Assembly: GCF_021531355.1 (NCBI RefSeq)
Contig: NZ_JADYTS010000003.1
Span: forward strand, 62,001 to 126,000
Source: Leyella stercorea
Lineage (GTDB): Bacteria; Bacteroidota; Bacteroidia; Bacteroidales; Bacteroidaceae
DNA: 64,000 bases
Direction of reading: 5' to 3'
In this document: positions 54,426-61,861 of the stretch, one piece after another
Position numbering within the stretch: position 1 is the first letter of the stretch
How the letters are laid out: each line of letters opens with the position of its first letter
Translations under genes and position numbers: made by a program
The notes under the pieces: generated by a model
The model's input: only the letters and a program-made list of their open reading frames with translations
Database searches by the model: none
What the model was told of the DNA's origin: nothing

Positions 54426-56348
54426 TTACTTCTTACTTATTTCATACTTGTATATGCCGCTTTTCGCTGTGGTCTTGGCCTTTAGCGAGAGACGGTATAT
54501 TTTTTTGCCCCAAACGTCTGAGAGACGCTTGTCGTTCAGCTCGATGGTTTCTATCGACGGCTCGAAGGTGTTGGTGTCGTAGTTGAGCTGGGCCTTCACG
54601 CCCTTGACATTGATGCTCACTACGCCATTCTTGCTTATGTCGACGTCGCCCCATGTCAGGAAGTTGACGATGTTGGCAGCCTTTGTCTGACTGAGCTTGA
54701 AGTTGTCGCTTACCGTCAGTTTGCTCTTCTTGAGCTGATATGAACGCACCCAACTGTCTACACAAGCCTCCTTAGGATAAGCACTGGCAAGCTCCACGCT
54801 GAAACTCATTGTTCGGCGGTCGGCACGTGCGTTAGTTGCCTTATACTTCTTGCCATACATCTCGGGTACACCGTTAATCATCGGAATGTTGTGGTAGTTG
54901 CCCTGCATTGTCCATATAGTGTAACGCTCTGATGAGAATGTCTGGCGTGTATATGTGCCCACACCAGCGTCAATCATTATTGGCGTGTTGTCGAAGTAGA
55001 GCACAAACGAGCCGATATCGTTGTGGTTGTGGCTCTCGTCGTTGTAGCCGCCCTTACCCGCAAAGAAAGCTTCGGCATTGCGCATGTAGCAGAACTCGGT
55101 CTGCGGATACCAAGTGAAGGCATCTGCCTTATATCCGCCCTTAGCCTGGCTCATCTCCTTAAGTACCTTCAATGCCTCAATCTGCTTGTAAGTGTCGAGC
55201 CATACCGATGTTACAGTCTCCGGTTTCTCCTTGAAGCAGTCTACAGCCATGTCCATCATCTCTCTGCTGCCTAATGCCTTGCCGCAACGGTATACCAGTG
55301 CCATATAATTGCTCACGTGTGCCGACGCATCTGCAAAGTTCACGGCATAGCCGTTGCCAATGTACGATTTGGCTACAAATTCGCCCATGTCCTTAACGAG
55401 CTTGTTGTTGAAGAGCGACACCTTGCCGCCGGTTATCATCTGCAATTCCTGCAGATAGTCGAACAGTTTGCCGAAGGCGTGTCCCCAATATGTGGCGCCT
55501 TCCTCGCAGGCTCCGTCAGCCTTTACGTAGTTAAGGTATCGGTCTACCGAAATCATTGACTTGTATACAGCCTTAGCAAGCTTGTCACGGTCGTTCTCAA
55601 GCAGCATGTAGCACAGCAGGGCGTTGGCGTTGCACCAAGGATTCCAGTTGTTGACAAATACAGTAGGGCTTTCCTTCCATGCCATCCACCAGAAGTCAGT
55701 ACGGTTGATAAACGGGTCGAGTTCGCGTTTCTGCAGTTCATGACGCAAGCGCATAGAGATGATAGGGTCTATCTTGTCGAGCTGGTCGTGTAAAAAGTAG
55801 TATGTCCACGACAGCATCTGTGCCAGTCCACCCTGCTTCAGTTCGAGCACGTCGGTGCGATAGTCGGGTATTGCGCGTCCCGACTTCTGGAAGCGCACGA
55901 GGTGGGCCGATTCAGCCCATGTGGTCTGTTCGCAGAAGTAGAACACGCCATCCATAATGTCTGTTAGGAATCGTCCCTTACCCTCAGCAAGCTCAGCCAT
56001 AAGCAATTTGCCGAATGCTGTAGAGTTGCGATTGTTGGGTTTCTCCATAATGTCGCGGCTGCCCGACTTCTCAAACTCCAGATATTGGCTTGCCTTAACC
56101 ACCTCCCACTTGTAGTCGAGACATTTCTCGCCTGTCTTTATAATGTTGTCGCGATAGTCGCCAAGCAGATTGTTCCAACCATTGCGGTCAGAGTAGGCAG
56201 GGTAGGGCACCCACTTCTGGTCCATCACAAGACTGGCTTTAACCTCAGCCTCTGTTGCAGAGCGTTGCAGCAAGTCGCGCTTCTCGTAGGCATTTGTGCC
56301 CATCAGCGAGGCGGCAAATACAGCTAATATTAAAATGACTTTTTTCAT
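54426..56348 (-). CDS. Heparinase II/III-like polysaccharide lyase family protein
   Basis: 640-aa exported protein (signal peptide LAVFAASLMGTNA). The N-terminal ~370 residues form the (alpha/alpha) toroid (SWTYYFLHDQLDKIDP, NNWNPWCNANALLCYML, GACEEGATYWGHAFGKLFDYL), and the C-terminal half is the heparinase II/III beta-sandwich domain with GYNDESHNHNDIGSFVLYFDNTPIMIDAG. Tyr and His candidates for catalysis are present. Substrates of the family include glycosaminoglycans, alginate and bacterial exopolysaccharides, so specificity is open. It lies after susC-susD but behind a strong terminator. Confidence 0.88.
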   Translation of the reverse strand: MKKVILILAVFAASLMGTNAYEKRDLLQRSATEAEVKASLVMDQKWVPYPAYSDRNGWNNLLGDYRDNIIKTGEKCLDYKWEVVKASQYLEFEKSGSRDIMEKPNNRNSTAFGKLLMAELAEGKGRFLTDIMDGVFYFCEQTTWAESAHLVRFQKSGRAIPDYRTDVLELKQGGLAQMLSWTYYFLHDQLDKIDPIISMRLRHELQKRELDPFINRTDFWWMAWKESPTVFVNNWNPWCNANALLCYMLLENDRDKLAKAVYKSMISVDRYLNYVKADGACEEGATYWGHAFGKLFDYLQELQMITGGKVSLFNNKLVKDMGEFVAKSYIGNGYAVNFADASAHVSNYMALVYRCGKALGSREMMDMAVDCFKEKPETVTSVWLDTYKQIEALKVLKEMSQAKGGYKADAFTWYPQTEFCYMRNAEAFFAGKGGYNDESHNHNDIGSFVLYFDNTPIMIDAGVGTYTRQTFSSERYTIWTMQGNYHNIPMINGVPEMYGKKYKATNARADRRTMSFSVELASAYPKEACVDSWVRSYQLKKSKLTVSDNFKLSQTKAANIVNFLTWGDVDISKNGVVSINVKGVKAQLNYDTNTFEPSIETIELNDKRLSDVWGKKIYRLSLKAKTTAKSGIYKYEISKK

Positions 56349-56366
56349 ATTACGTGAGTTTCTGCT

Positions 56367-56420
56367 AAAACAAAAGGCCGACAGAAGTTATCCTGCTATA
56401 GTATAACTTCCGTCAGCCTT
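56367..56420 (-). terminator. Intercistronic terminator between susD and the heparinase-like gene
   Basis: 18-bp stem 56374-56391 / 56403-56420. Its two imperfect positions (C79-A15 and A83-C11 on the plus strand) become G-U wobbles in minus-strand RNA, followed there by TTTTGTTTT. The polarity therefore matches the PUL transcript. Confidence 0.85.
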
Positions 56421-56507
56421 TCATTATTTACCTATAAATTATTTTATAAAACCAATTATACATTACATAAGTTTTGCATGTCTTTGACATGCTGTCTTCA
56501 ATCAGCT

Positions 56508-58247
56508 TTAGTTCTCACCCCAACCTGGGTTCTGGATGAGTTCAGGATTCTTCTCGCGTTCGCCCGACGGGATAGGCCAGAGATAGTCGCGGCTTGAAAC
56601 ACCATGAGTGTAGCGTATAGAGCCGGTAATTTCCTTCTCAGGCTTACCGTTGAGAGTCTCGAGCAGTCCCCAACGCTTCATGTCGTCGAAGCTCTGTCCC
56701 TCGGCTGCAAGTTCTACGGCACGCTCATGGCGCAGACGTGTGAACACTTCGTCGTGAGTCTTCACGTTGACTGGGCTTTCCTCGCCCTGCCATGTCAGTG
56801 CAGGCATTTCTACCGACGGACGCTGGCGCACCTGGTTGATATAATCAATAGCAACAGCATCATTGTTCAATGCCCACTCGCACTCTGCCATCATCAGCAA
56901 CACGTCGGCGTAGCGTATAAGCGGGAAGTTGATAGGAGTATCGGCACGGTTGTTCATTGCACCGTTCATGTCGCCTTCCGGAACGAACTTGCGCCACAAG
57001 TAGCAGTCGTAGTTGCCGTTTACACGGATTACGCCATTGCCGTCGTTAAGACCCTTTGTAGGCAGTACGAATTCACTTGGAGCCACCTTGTTCTTGTACC
57101 ATCCCAAATAGCTGCTGTACGGAGTGATAAGCGATGCAGCCATACGTGGGTCGCGGTTGGCGTACATCTGCTGCAGCTTCTCCTTGTACGGAGTATATGC
57201 AACTACTTTTGAATTCTTGAAGGTCGAGTTGAACACCTTCTTCTTAGTAGCGTCGTTGGTTTCGTAGTCTTTGGCTACGGGGTCGTCCTTGAAGAATTCC
57301 TTCCAGCTGAACTGGCGTCCGTCCTTCCACTCGTACGAGTCGGCGAATGTTGTAGCCACCATCACGTTGTTCCAGCAAGAGCCATAAGAAGCGCGTGAAC
57401 CCATGTAGAAGCACATAGGCATACCGTAGTCGGTACCTACACCGCCCATGTTCTGAATGGCGAAAATCATCTCTTTGCTCTCGTCGCCTCCGGGGAGGAA
57501 GAGTCCGGCGTAGTCGTTGTACAGCTCGTAGCCACCGTGCTCGATTACATCCTTAAAGCACTCTTTGGCTTCTGTATACTGCTTGTTGTAGAGATATATC
57601 TTGCCCATAAGAGCACGTGCAGCATACTTTGTGGCGCGTCCGTAGTCGGCCGACTCCCACGACTGTGGCAGCACATTGTATGCCTCGTTCAAGTCGTCGA
57701 TAATGAACTTGCGAACATCGTCGGCACTGCTGCGTGGCTTCTTCATTTCAGAATATTCTGTAGTAACGTCGGTGGTCTCGTCGTACAGAGGCACACCACC
57801 GAAGTAGTTGAGCAGTTCGTTGTAGAAGAGGGCGCGCATGAATCGTGCCTCAGCTTTGTATTGAGCCTTGAGCTGGTCGCTCATGTTGCAGTTGTCAACG
57901 TTGCGGATTACGATGTTGGCACGTGCTACTGATTCGTAGAGGTTGGTCCAGCGGTAGTTCACCCATGTATCTGCCATATCGTAAGTGCCGCAGGCAAACT
58001 TCTGGAACGACTGATTGTCGTAGCCCATGGCTACTCCGCCCAGTACGTCCATAGAGAATTTCAGTCCGAATACGTGGTCGGCCTGCATACGGCTGTAAAC
58101 GCCCATCATTGCCGACTTGGCATGGTCTTCAGTCTTGAAGTATGTGGCTGAAGAGAGCTTGTCGGTAGGATATCTATCCAGATCGTAGCAACCTGTCAGA
58201 GACATAGTCAAGGCAAGTGCTGCTGATAATATTGTTATCTTTTTCAT
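56508..58247 (-). CDS. SusD/RagB family glycan-binding lipoprotein
   Basis: 579-aa surface lipoprotein (lipobox SLTGC, Cys ~20). N-terminal SusD-like segments (LDRYPTDKLSSATYFKTEDHA, ARANIVIRNVDNC, EARFMRALFYNELLNYFGGVPLYDE) contain TPR helices; the C-terminal RagB/SusD domain ends with RYADVLLMMAECEWALNN, INQVRQRPSVEMP, RHERAVELAAEGQSFDDMKRWG and YLWPIPSGEREKNPELIQNPGW. It caps the SusC channel and delivers oligosaccharides. It lies 20 bp after susC. Confidence 0.95.
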   Translation of the reverse strand: MKKITILSAALALTMSLTGCYDLDRYPTDKLSSATYFKTEDHAKSAMMGVYSRMQADHVFGLKFSMDVLGGVAMGYDNQSFQKFACGTYDMADTWVNYRWTNLYESVARANIVIRNVDNCNMSDQLKAQYKAEARFMRALFYNELLNYFGGVPLYDETTDVTTEYSEMKKPRSSADDVRKFIIDDLNEAYNVLPQSWESADYGRATKYAARALMGKIYLYNKQYTEAKECFKDVIEHGGYELYNDYAGLFLPGGDESKEMIFAIQNMGGVGTDYGMPMCFYMGSRASYGSCWNNVMVATTFADSYEWKDGRQFSWKEFFKDDPVAKDYETNDATKKKVFNSTFKNSKVVAYTPYKEKLQQMYANRDPRMAASLITPYSSYLGWYKNKVAPSEFVLPTKGLNDGNGVIRVNGNYDCYLWRKFVPEGDMNGAMNNRADTPINFPLIRYADVLLMMAECEWALNNDAVAIDYINQVRQRPSVEMPALTWQGEESPVNVKTHDEVFTRLRHERAVELAAEGQSFDDMKRWGLLETLNGKPEKEITGSIRYTHGVSSRDYLWPIPSGEREKNPELIQNPGWGEN

Positions 58248-58267
58248 AATGAATTTTCGCTTAATGG

Positions 58268-61200
58268 TTAGAATGATATGTTAAGACCCAGTGTGCACTG
58301 CTTCATTGTAGGATAGTTCATTCCGCTTACTTCGGGGTCGAAGCCCTTGAAGCTTGTGAATGTGAAGAAGTTCTCCAAACTGCAGTATACACGCACGCGC
58401 TGCACATTTATCATCTGTGTGAGGTTCTGCGGAACGGTGTAGCCGAGCTGGATGTTGCGTATCTTCAGGAATGAGCGGTCCTGCAGATAGAAGTCGCTGG
58501 GCTTGGTGTTGCGTGTGTCCTGATACTGTATCAGACGTGGATACTTGGCGTCGGTGCGACCTTCATACCAGCGGCCGTCTGCTACTTCTTTGTTGATTTG
58601 GTAGCCATAGCGCACGGTAGGAGTGTTGTATGCATCGTTCATCCAGAATGTCTTGATGCCGAGCTGTCCCTGAAGCAATGCCGAAACGTCGAAGCCCTTG
58701 TATGCAGCGTTGAGGTTGAGGCCGAATGTGAACTTCGGGTTGGTGCCGTCGCTCACGATCTCCTTATCCATAAGAGTGATGCAACCGTCGCCGTCGATAT
58801 CCTTGTAGAGGAAGTCGCCCTTCTGAGGCTTGCCAAGTGCCTTGAATGCGTTAGGATTCTTAGCTATCATTTCGTCTACAATCTTCATGTCCTCGTCGGT
58901 CTGCAGGATTCGGTCTACGCGCATCAGATACTGTGAGTTGATGCTGTGTCCTTCCCAGATGAGGTTGGCACCGCTGATTGACATGCCGCCCTTGTCCTTG
59001 CCTTTGAACTTGTCTACATTATTAGTAATGTAAGCGAAGTTGGCGTTTGCACCATAGGTGAAGTCGCCTATCTTGTCCTGCCATCCGAGTGTGAACTCAA
59101 TACCCTTGTTGGTCACCTCTGCACTGTTCTGCTTAGGCAGTGCTGTTGTACCGTGTACGCCCGGAGCCGGGAGGTTGATAAGGATGCCAGTAGTCTTCTT
59201 GTTGAAGAAGTCGATAGTACCGGTCAGGTGGTTGTTGAAGAATCCGAAGTCAAGACCTACGTTGAATACCTTGGTCGACTCCCATGTAAGGGCTGAGTTA
59301 GAGATGGCTGCAAGTGCAAGACCAGGTACCATAAGGTTGCCGAGCACGTAGTTGTTGCCGCTTGTGGTGTAGAGCGACTGGTAGTCGTAGTTGCCTACCG
59401 AGTTGTTACCCAGTGCACCGTACGACAGGCGAAGCTTCAAGTTGCTCAGGTTGCCACCCAATACGCCTTCCATAAACTTCTCCTGGTCGATACGCCATGC
59501 TGCTGATGCTGACGGGAAGTAGCCCCAACGGTTGTCTTTAGAGAAGCGTGACGAACCGTCGGCACGGAGGTTGAACTCGAAGAGGTACTTCTCCTGCCAG
59601 TTGAGGTTCAGTCGGCCGAAGAATGAGCGCATAGCCCACTCTGTGCTTGAGCCTGATGATGTCGACTCGCCGGTAGCACCGTTGATAACGTCCATTGAGA
59701 GGTCGGTCAAGTCCTGGCGTGTTGCCGAGAAATTCTTCGAGCGGTAGAGCTCGTTAGAGAGACCAGCCATAGCTCCGATAGTGAGGTTGTTCTTGAACAT
59801 CTTGGTGTCGTAGCGTGCCACGAGGTCGTTGAAGTAGCGTTCTATCTTGCTGTCGGTATATTTGATTGATGTCTTGCCACGGTTGGTCCATGTCTGCTCG
59901 TCGGTGAGGAAGTTGTATGCATTGAGGAATACCGGCTTGCGGTGAGTCTCGCGGTCGAGGAATTCGTAGCTGTACGAACCGGTGAGCGAGAAGCCCTTGA
60001 ACGGCTTCAATGTGGCAGTGAAGCGTGGACGAACGTTGTTCTTGCGGTCCTGACCTGCCCACTTGTTAAGACGGATGAGCGGGTTGTTGTTGGCACACTG
60101 GCCGCTGTCCTCGCTGTTGTTCAAAGCACCGTAGCGTCCGTCGGGAGCGCGGAAAACCATACCCGGAGTTGTAGCCGCTGTATATGTGAAGATGTTGTCA
60201 ATCTCCTCAGCACCCGGTTCCAGGTCGCTCACGTAGCCACCAATCTGCATGCCGATGTTGAGCCATGATGTCACGTCGGCGTCCATGTTGAGGCGTACGG
60301 TGTACTTCTTCATACCGGCATTCTCCAAAACGCCAGGGTTGTTCATGTATCCGAACGAGCCGTAGAAGCGAATCTTGTCGCTACCGCCGCTGAGTGATAC
60401 TACGTGGTTGGTCGATGTCGACGGCTTGAATGTCTCGTCAATCCAGTTGGTGTTAGGATATTTCAGAGGGTCGTTGCCATTGCGCCATTCAGCGATTTTA
60501 TCTTCTGAGAAGTACTGGTTCTTGCCCGACTTAGGGTTAGAGTTGTAGTAGCCCTCGTTGATAAGTTCCATGTAGTCGGCATAGTTTGACACCGGAGTCA
60601 GAGTCTTGCGGATAGACTGGAAAGATACGTATCCGTTGTAGTCGACCTTGATTTTTCCCGATTTACCCTTCTTTGTAGTGATAAGGATAACGCCGTTGGC
60701 TGCACGCGATCCATAGATTGAAGCCGAGGCAGCATCCTTCAATACTGATACCGACTCTATATCCTGCGGGTTAACGGTGTTGATGCCCTGCTCTACACCG
60801 TCGATGATGATAAGAGGTGCCGATGAGTTGAGTGTACCCTGACCACGCACAAGGATTGATGCGTTGTCATCGCCCGGACGGTTGCTGCTCGATGAAACGT
60901 TTACACCGGCAGCTAGACCTGCGAGGGCCTGCGAAACGTTGGTGACGGGACGGCTCTCAGTCAGCTCGTCCATATTGATGGATGCAACAGCACCCGACAT
61001 GTTCACCTTTTTCTGTGTGCCGTAACCTACAACAACAACTTCGTTGAGGCTCTTTGAGTCGGACTTGAGAGTTACCTTGAGCGACTTCTCGCCGTTGTAC
61101 TTCACCTCCTGTGTCTGGAATCCGATGTAGCTGATTACGAGTGTCTGGCCCTTCTTCAAGCCTTTCAGTGTGAAATCGCCATCAATAGATGTAATGGTGC

Positions 61201-61414
61201 CTACGGTGTCCTGTCCCTTAATCTTGATAGTGGCGCCAATGATTGGCTCGCCCATATCGTCAAGGACGATACCCGTAACGGTTGTAGACTCCTGCTGTAC
61301 GTTGGCAACATTATTTGTTGCCGGCGACGTGGCAGTTGCATTTCCAAATGCTGGATACATGCTGGCTGTAACACCAAGCATCAAGCCTTTCAGTAAAAGA
61401 TTTGATTTGTGCAT
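58268..61414 (-). CDS. SusC/RagA family TonB-linked outer-membrane transporter
   Basis: 1048-aa outer-membrane oligosaccharide importer. Signal peptide, carboxypeptidase-regulatory-like domain (~45-120: VTGIVLDDMGEPIIGATIKIKG), TonB-box/plug with SLNEVVVVGYGTQKKVNMSGAV, plug domain through SIYGSRAANGVILITTKKG, then the 22-strand barrel ending QCTLGLNISF. No N-terminal sigma-interaction (STN) domain, consistent with control by the divergent hybrid sensor rather than an anti-sigma route. First gene of the PUL operon. Confidence 0.95.
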   Translation of the reverse strand: MHKSNLLLKGLMLGVTASMYPAFGNATATSPATNNVANVQQESTTVTGIVLDDMGEPIIGATIKIKGQDTVGTITSIDGDFTLKGLKKGQTLVISYIGFQTQEVKYNGEKSLKVTLKSDSKSLNEVVVVGYGTQKKVNMSGAVASINMDELTESRPVTNVSQALAGLAAGVNVSSSSNRPGDDNASILVRGQGTLNSSAPLIIIDGVEQGINTVNPQDIESVSVLKDAASASIYGSRAANGVILITTKKGKSGKIKVDYNGYVSFQSIRKTLTPVSNYADYMELINEGYYNSNPKSGKNQYFSEDKIAEWRNGNDPLKYPNTNWIDETFKPSTSTNHVVSLSGGSDKIRFYGSFGYMNNPGVLENAGMKKYTVRLNMDADVTSWLNIGMQIGGYVSDLEPGAEEIDNIFTYTAATTPGMVFRAPDGRYGALNNSEDSGQCANNNPLIRLNKWAGQDRKNNVRPRFTATLKPFKGFSLTGSYSYEFLDRETHRKPVFLNAYNFLTDEQTWTNRGKTSIKYTDSKIERYFNDLVARYDTKMFKNNLTIGAMAGLSNELYRSKNFSATRQDLTDLSMDVINGATGESTSSGSSTEWAMRSFFGRLNLNWQEKYLFEFNLRADGSSRFSKDNRWGYFPSASAAWRIDQEKFMEGVLGGNLSNLKLRLSYGALGNNSVGNYDYQSLYTTSGNNYVLGNLMVPGLALAAISNSALTWESTKVFNVGLDFGFFNNHLTGTIDFFNKKTTGILINLPAPGVHGTTALPKQNSAEVTNKGIEFTLGWQDKIGDFTYGANANFAYITNNVDKFKGKDKGGMSISGANLIWEGHSINSQYLMRVDRILQTDEDMKIVDEMIAKNPNAFKALGKPQKGDFLYKDIDGDGCITLMDKEIVSDGTNPKFTFGLNLNAAYKGFDVSALLQGQLGIKTFWMNDAYNTPTVRYGYQINKEVADGRWYEGRTDAKYPRLIQYQDTRNTKPSDFYLQDRSFLKIRNIQLGYTVPQNLTQMINVQRVRVYCSLENFFTFTSFKGFDPEVSGMNYPTMKQCTLGLNISF

Positions 61415-61437
61415 AGATCTTTTGTTTGGGTTTTTAT

Positions 61438-61547
61438 TTCAGATTTAGTATAATTTTATTTCAGATGTAGTATACGCTTACTTCTGTTGTAGTGTGCTCT
61501 TACTTCAGATGTAGTGTACGTTTACTTCAGATGCTGTGTGTGCTTAA
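61438..61547. repeat. Five 22-bp direct repeats upstream of susC
   Basis: TTCAG/TTCTG units begin at 61438, 61460, 61482, 61504 and 61526, an exact 22-bp period; consensus about TTCAGATGTAGTGTACGTTTA. The array ends 24 bp before the susC start (minus strand). Confidence 0.9.
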
Positions 61548-61588
61548 TGGCTCACTGGTTGTTTTAGGTAAATTTTATCTTTCGGTTG

Positions 61589-61596
61589 CAAATTTA
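61589..61596 (-). promoter_or_regulatory. Putative -7 element of susC
   Basis: On the minus strand TAAATTTG, 175 bp before the susC start. No clear -33. If used, the 22-bp repeats would lie in the transcribed leader. Confidence 0.45.
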
Positions 61597-61802
61597 GAAT
61601 AAATAAAGCATGAATGCCGTATACAAATATACGTTTTGTGTGTATTTTTCGTACGTATCTCGTTATTTAACTTATCCTGCCATCCTGCCAATAATGAGTT
61701 TCTTTTACGTTGCGAATCTATTGTTTTTTGATGTGTCTACCCCCATTTAGCATGCTTTTTATTTCGTAATAATAGGTTGTGTGAAAATTTTGAAAGTATA
61801 CT

Positions 61803-61834
61803 TTTGTTTGTTTAGTTTAAAATTTGTAATTTTA
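61803..61834 (+). promoter_or_regulatory. Promoter of the sensor-regulator gene
   Basis: TTTG (61803-61806), 20 bp, TAATTTTA (61827-61834), then the start codon at 61862. Confidence 0.6.
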
Positions 61835-61861
61835 CGCCCACTACAACCATAAAATTATACA

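Noticed and set aside
61438-61547. Regularly spaced repeats as a CRISPR array
   Set aside because: Units are contiguous with a 22-bp period and no unique spacers; no cas genes in the window. The same holds for the 33-bp repeats at 21853.
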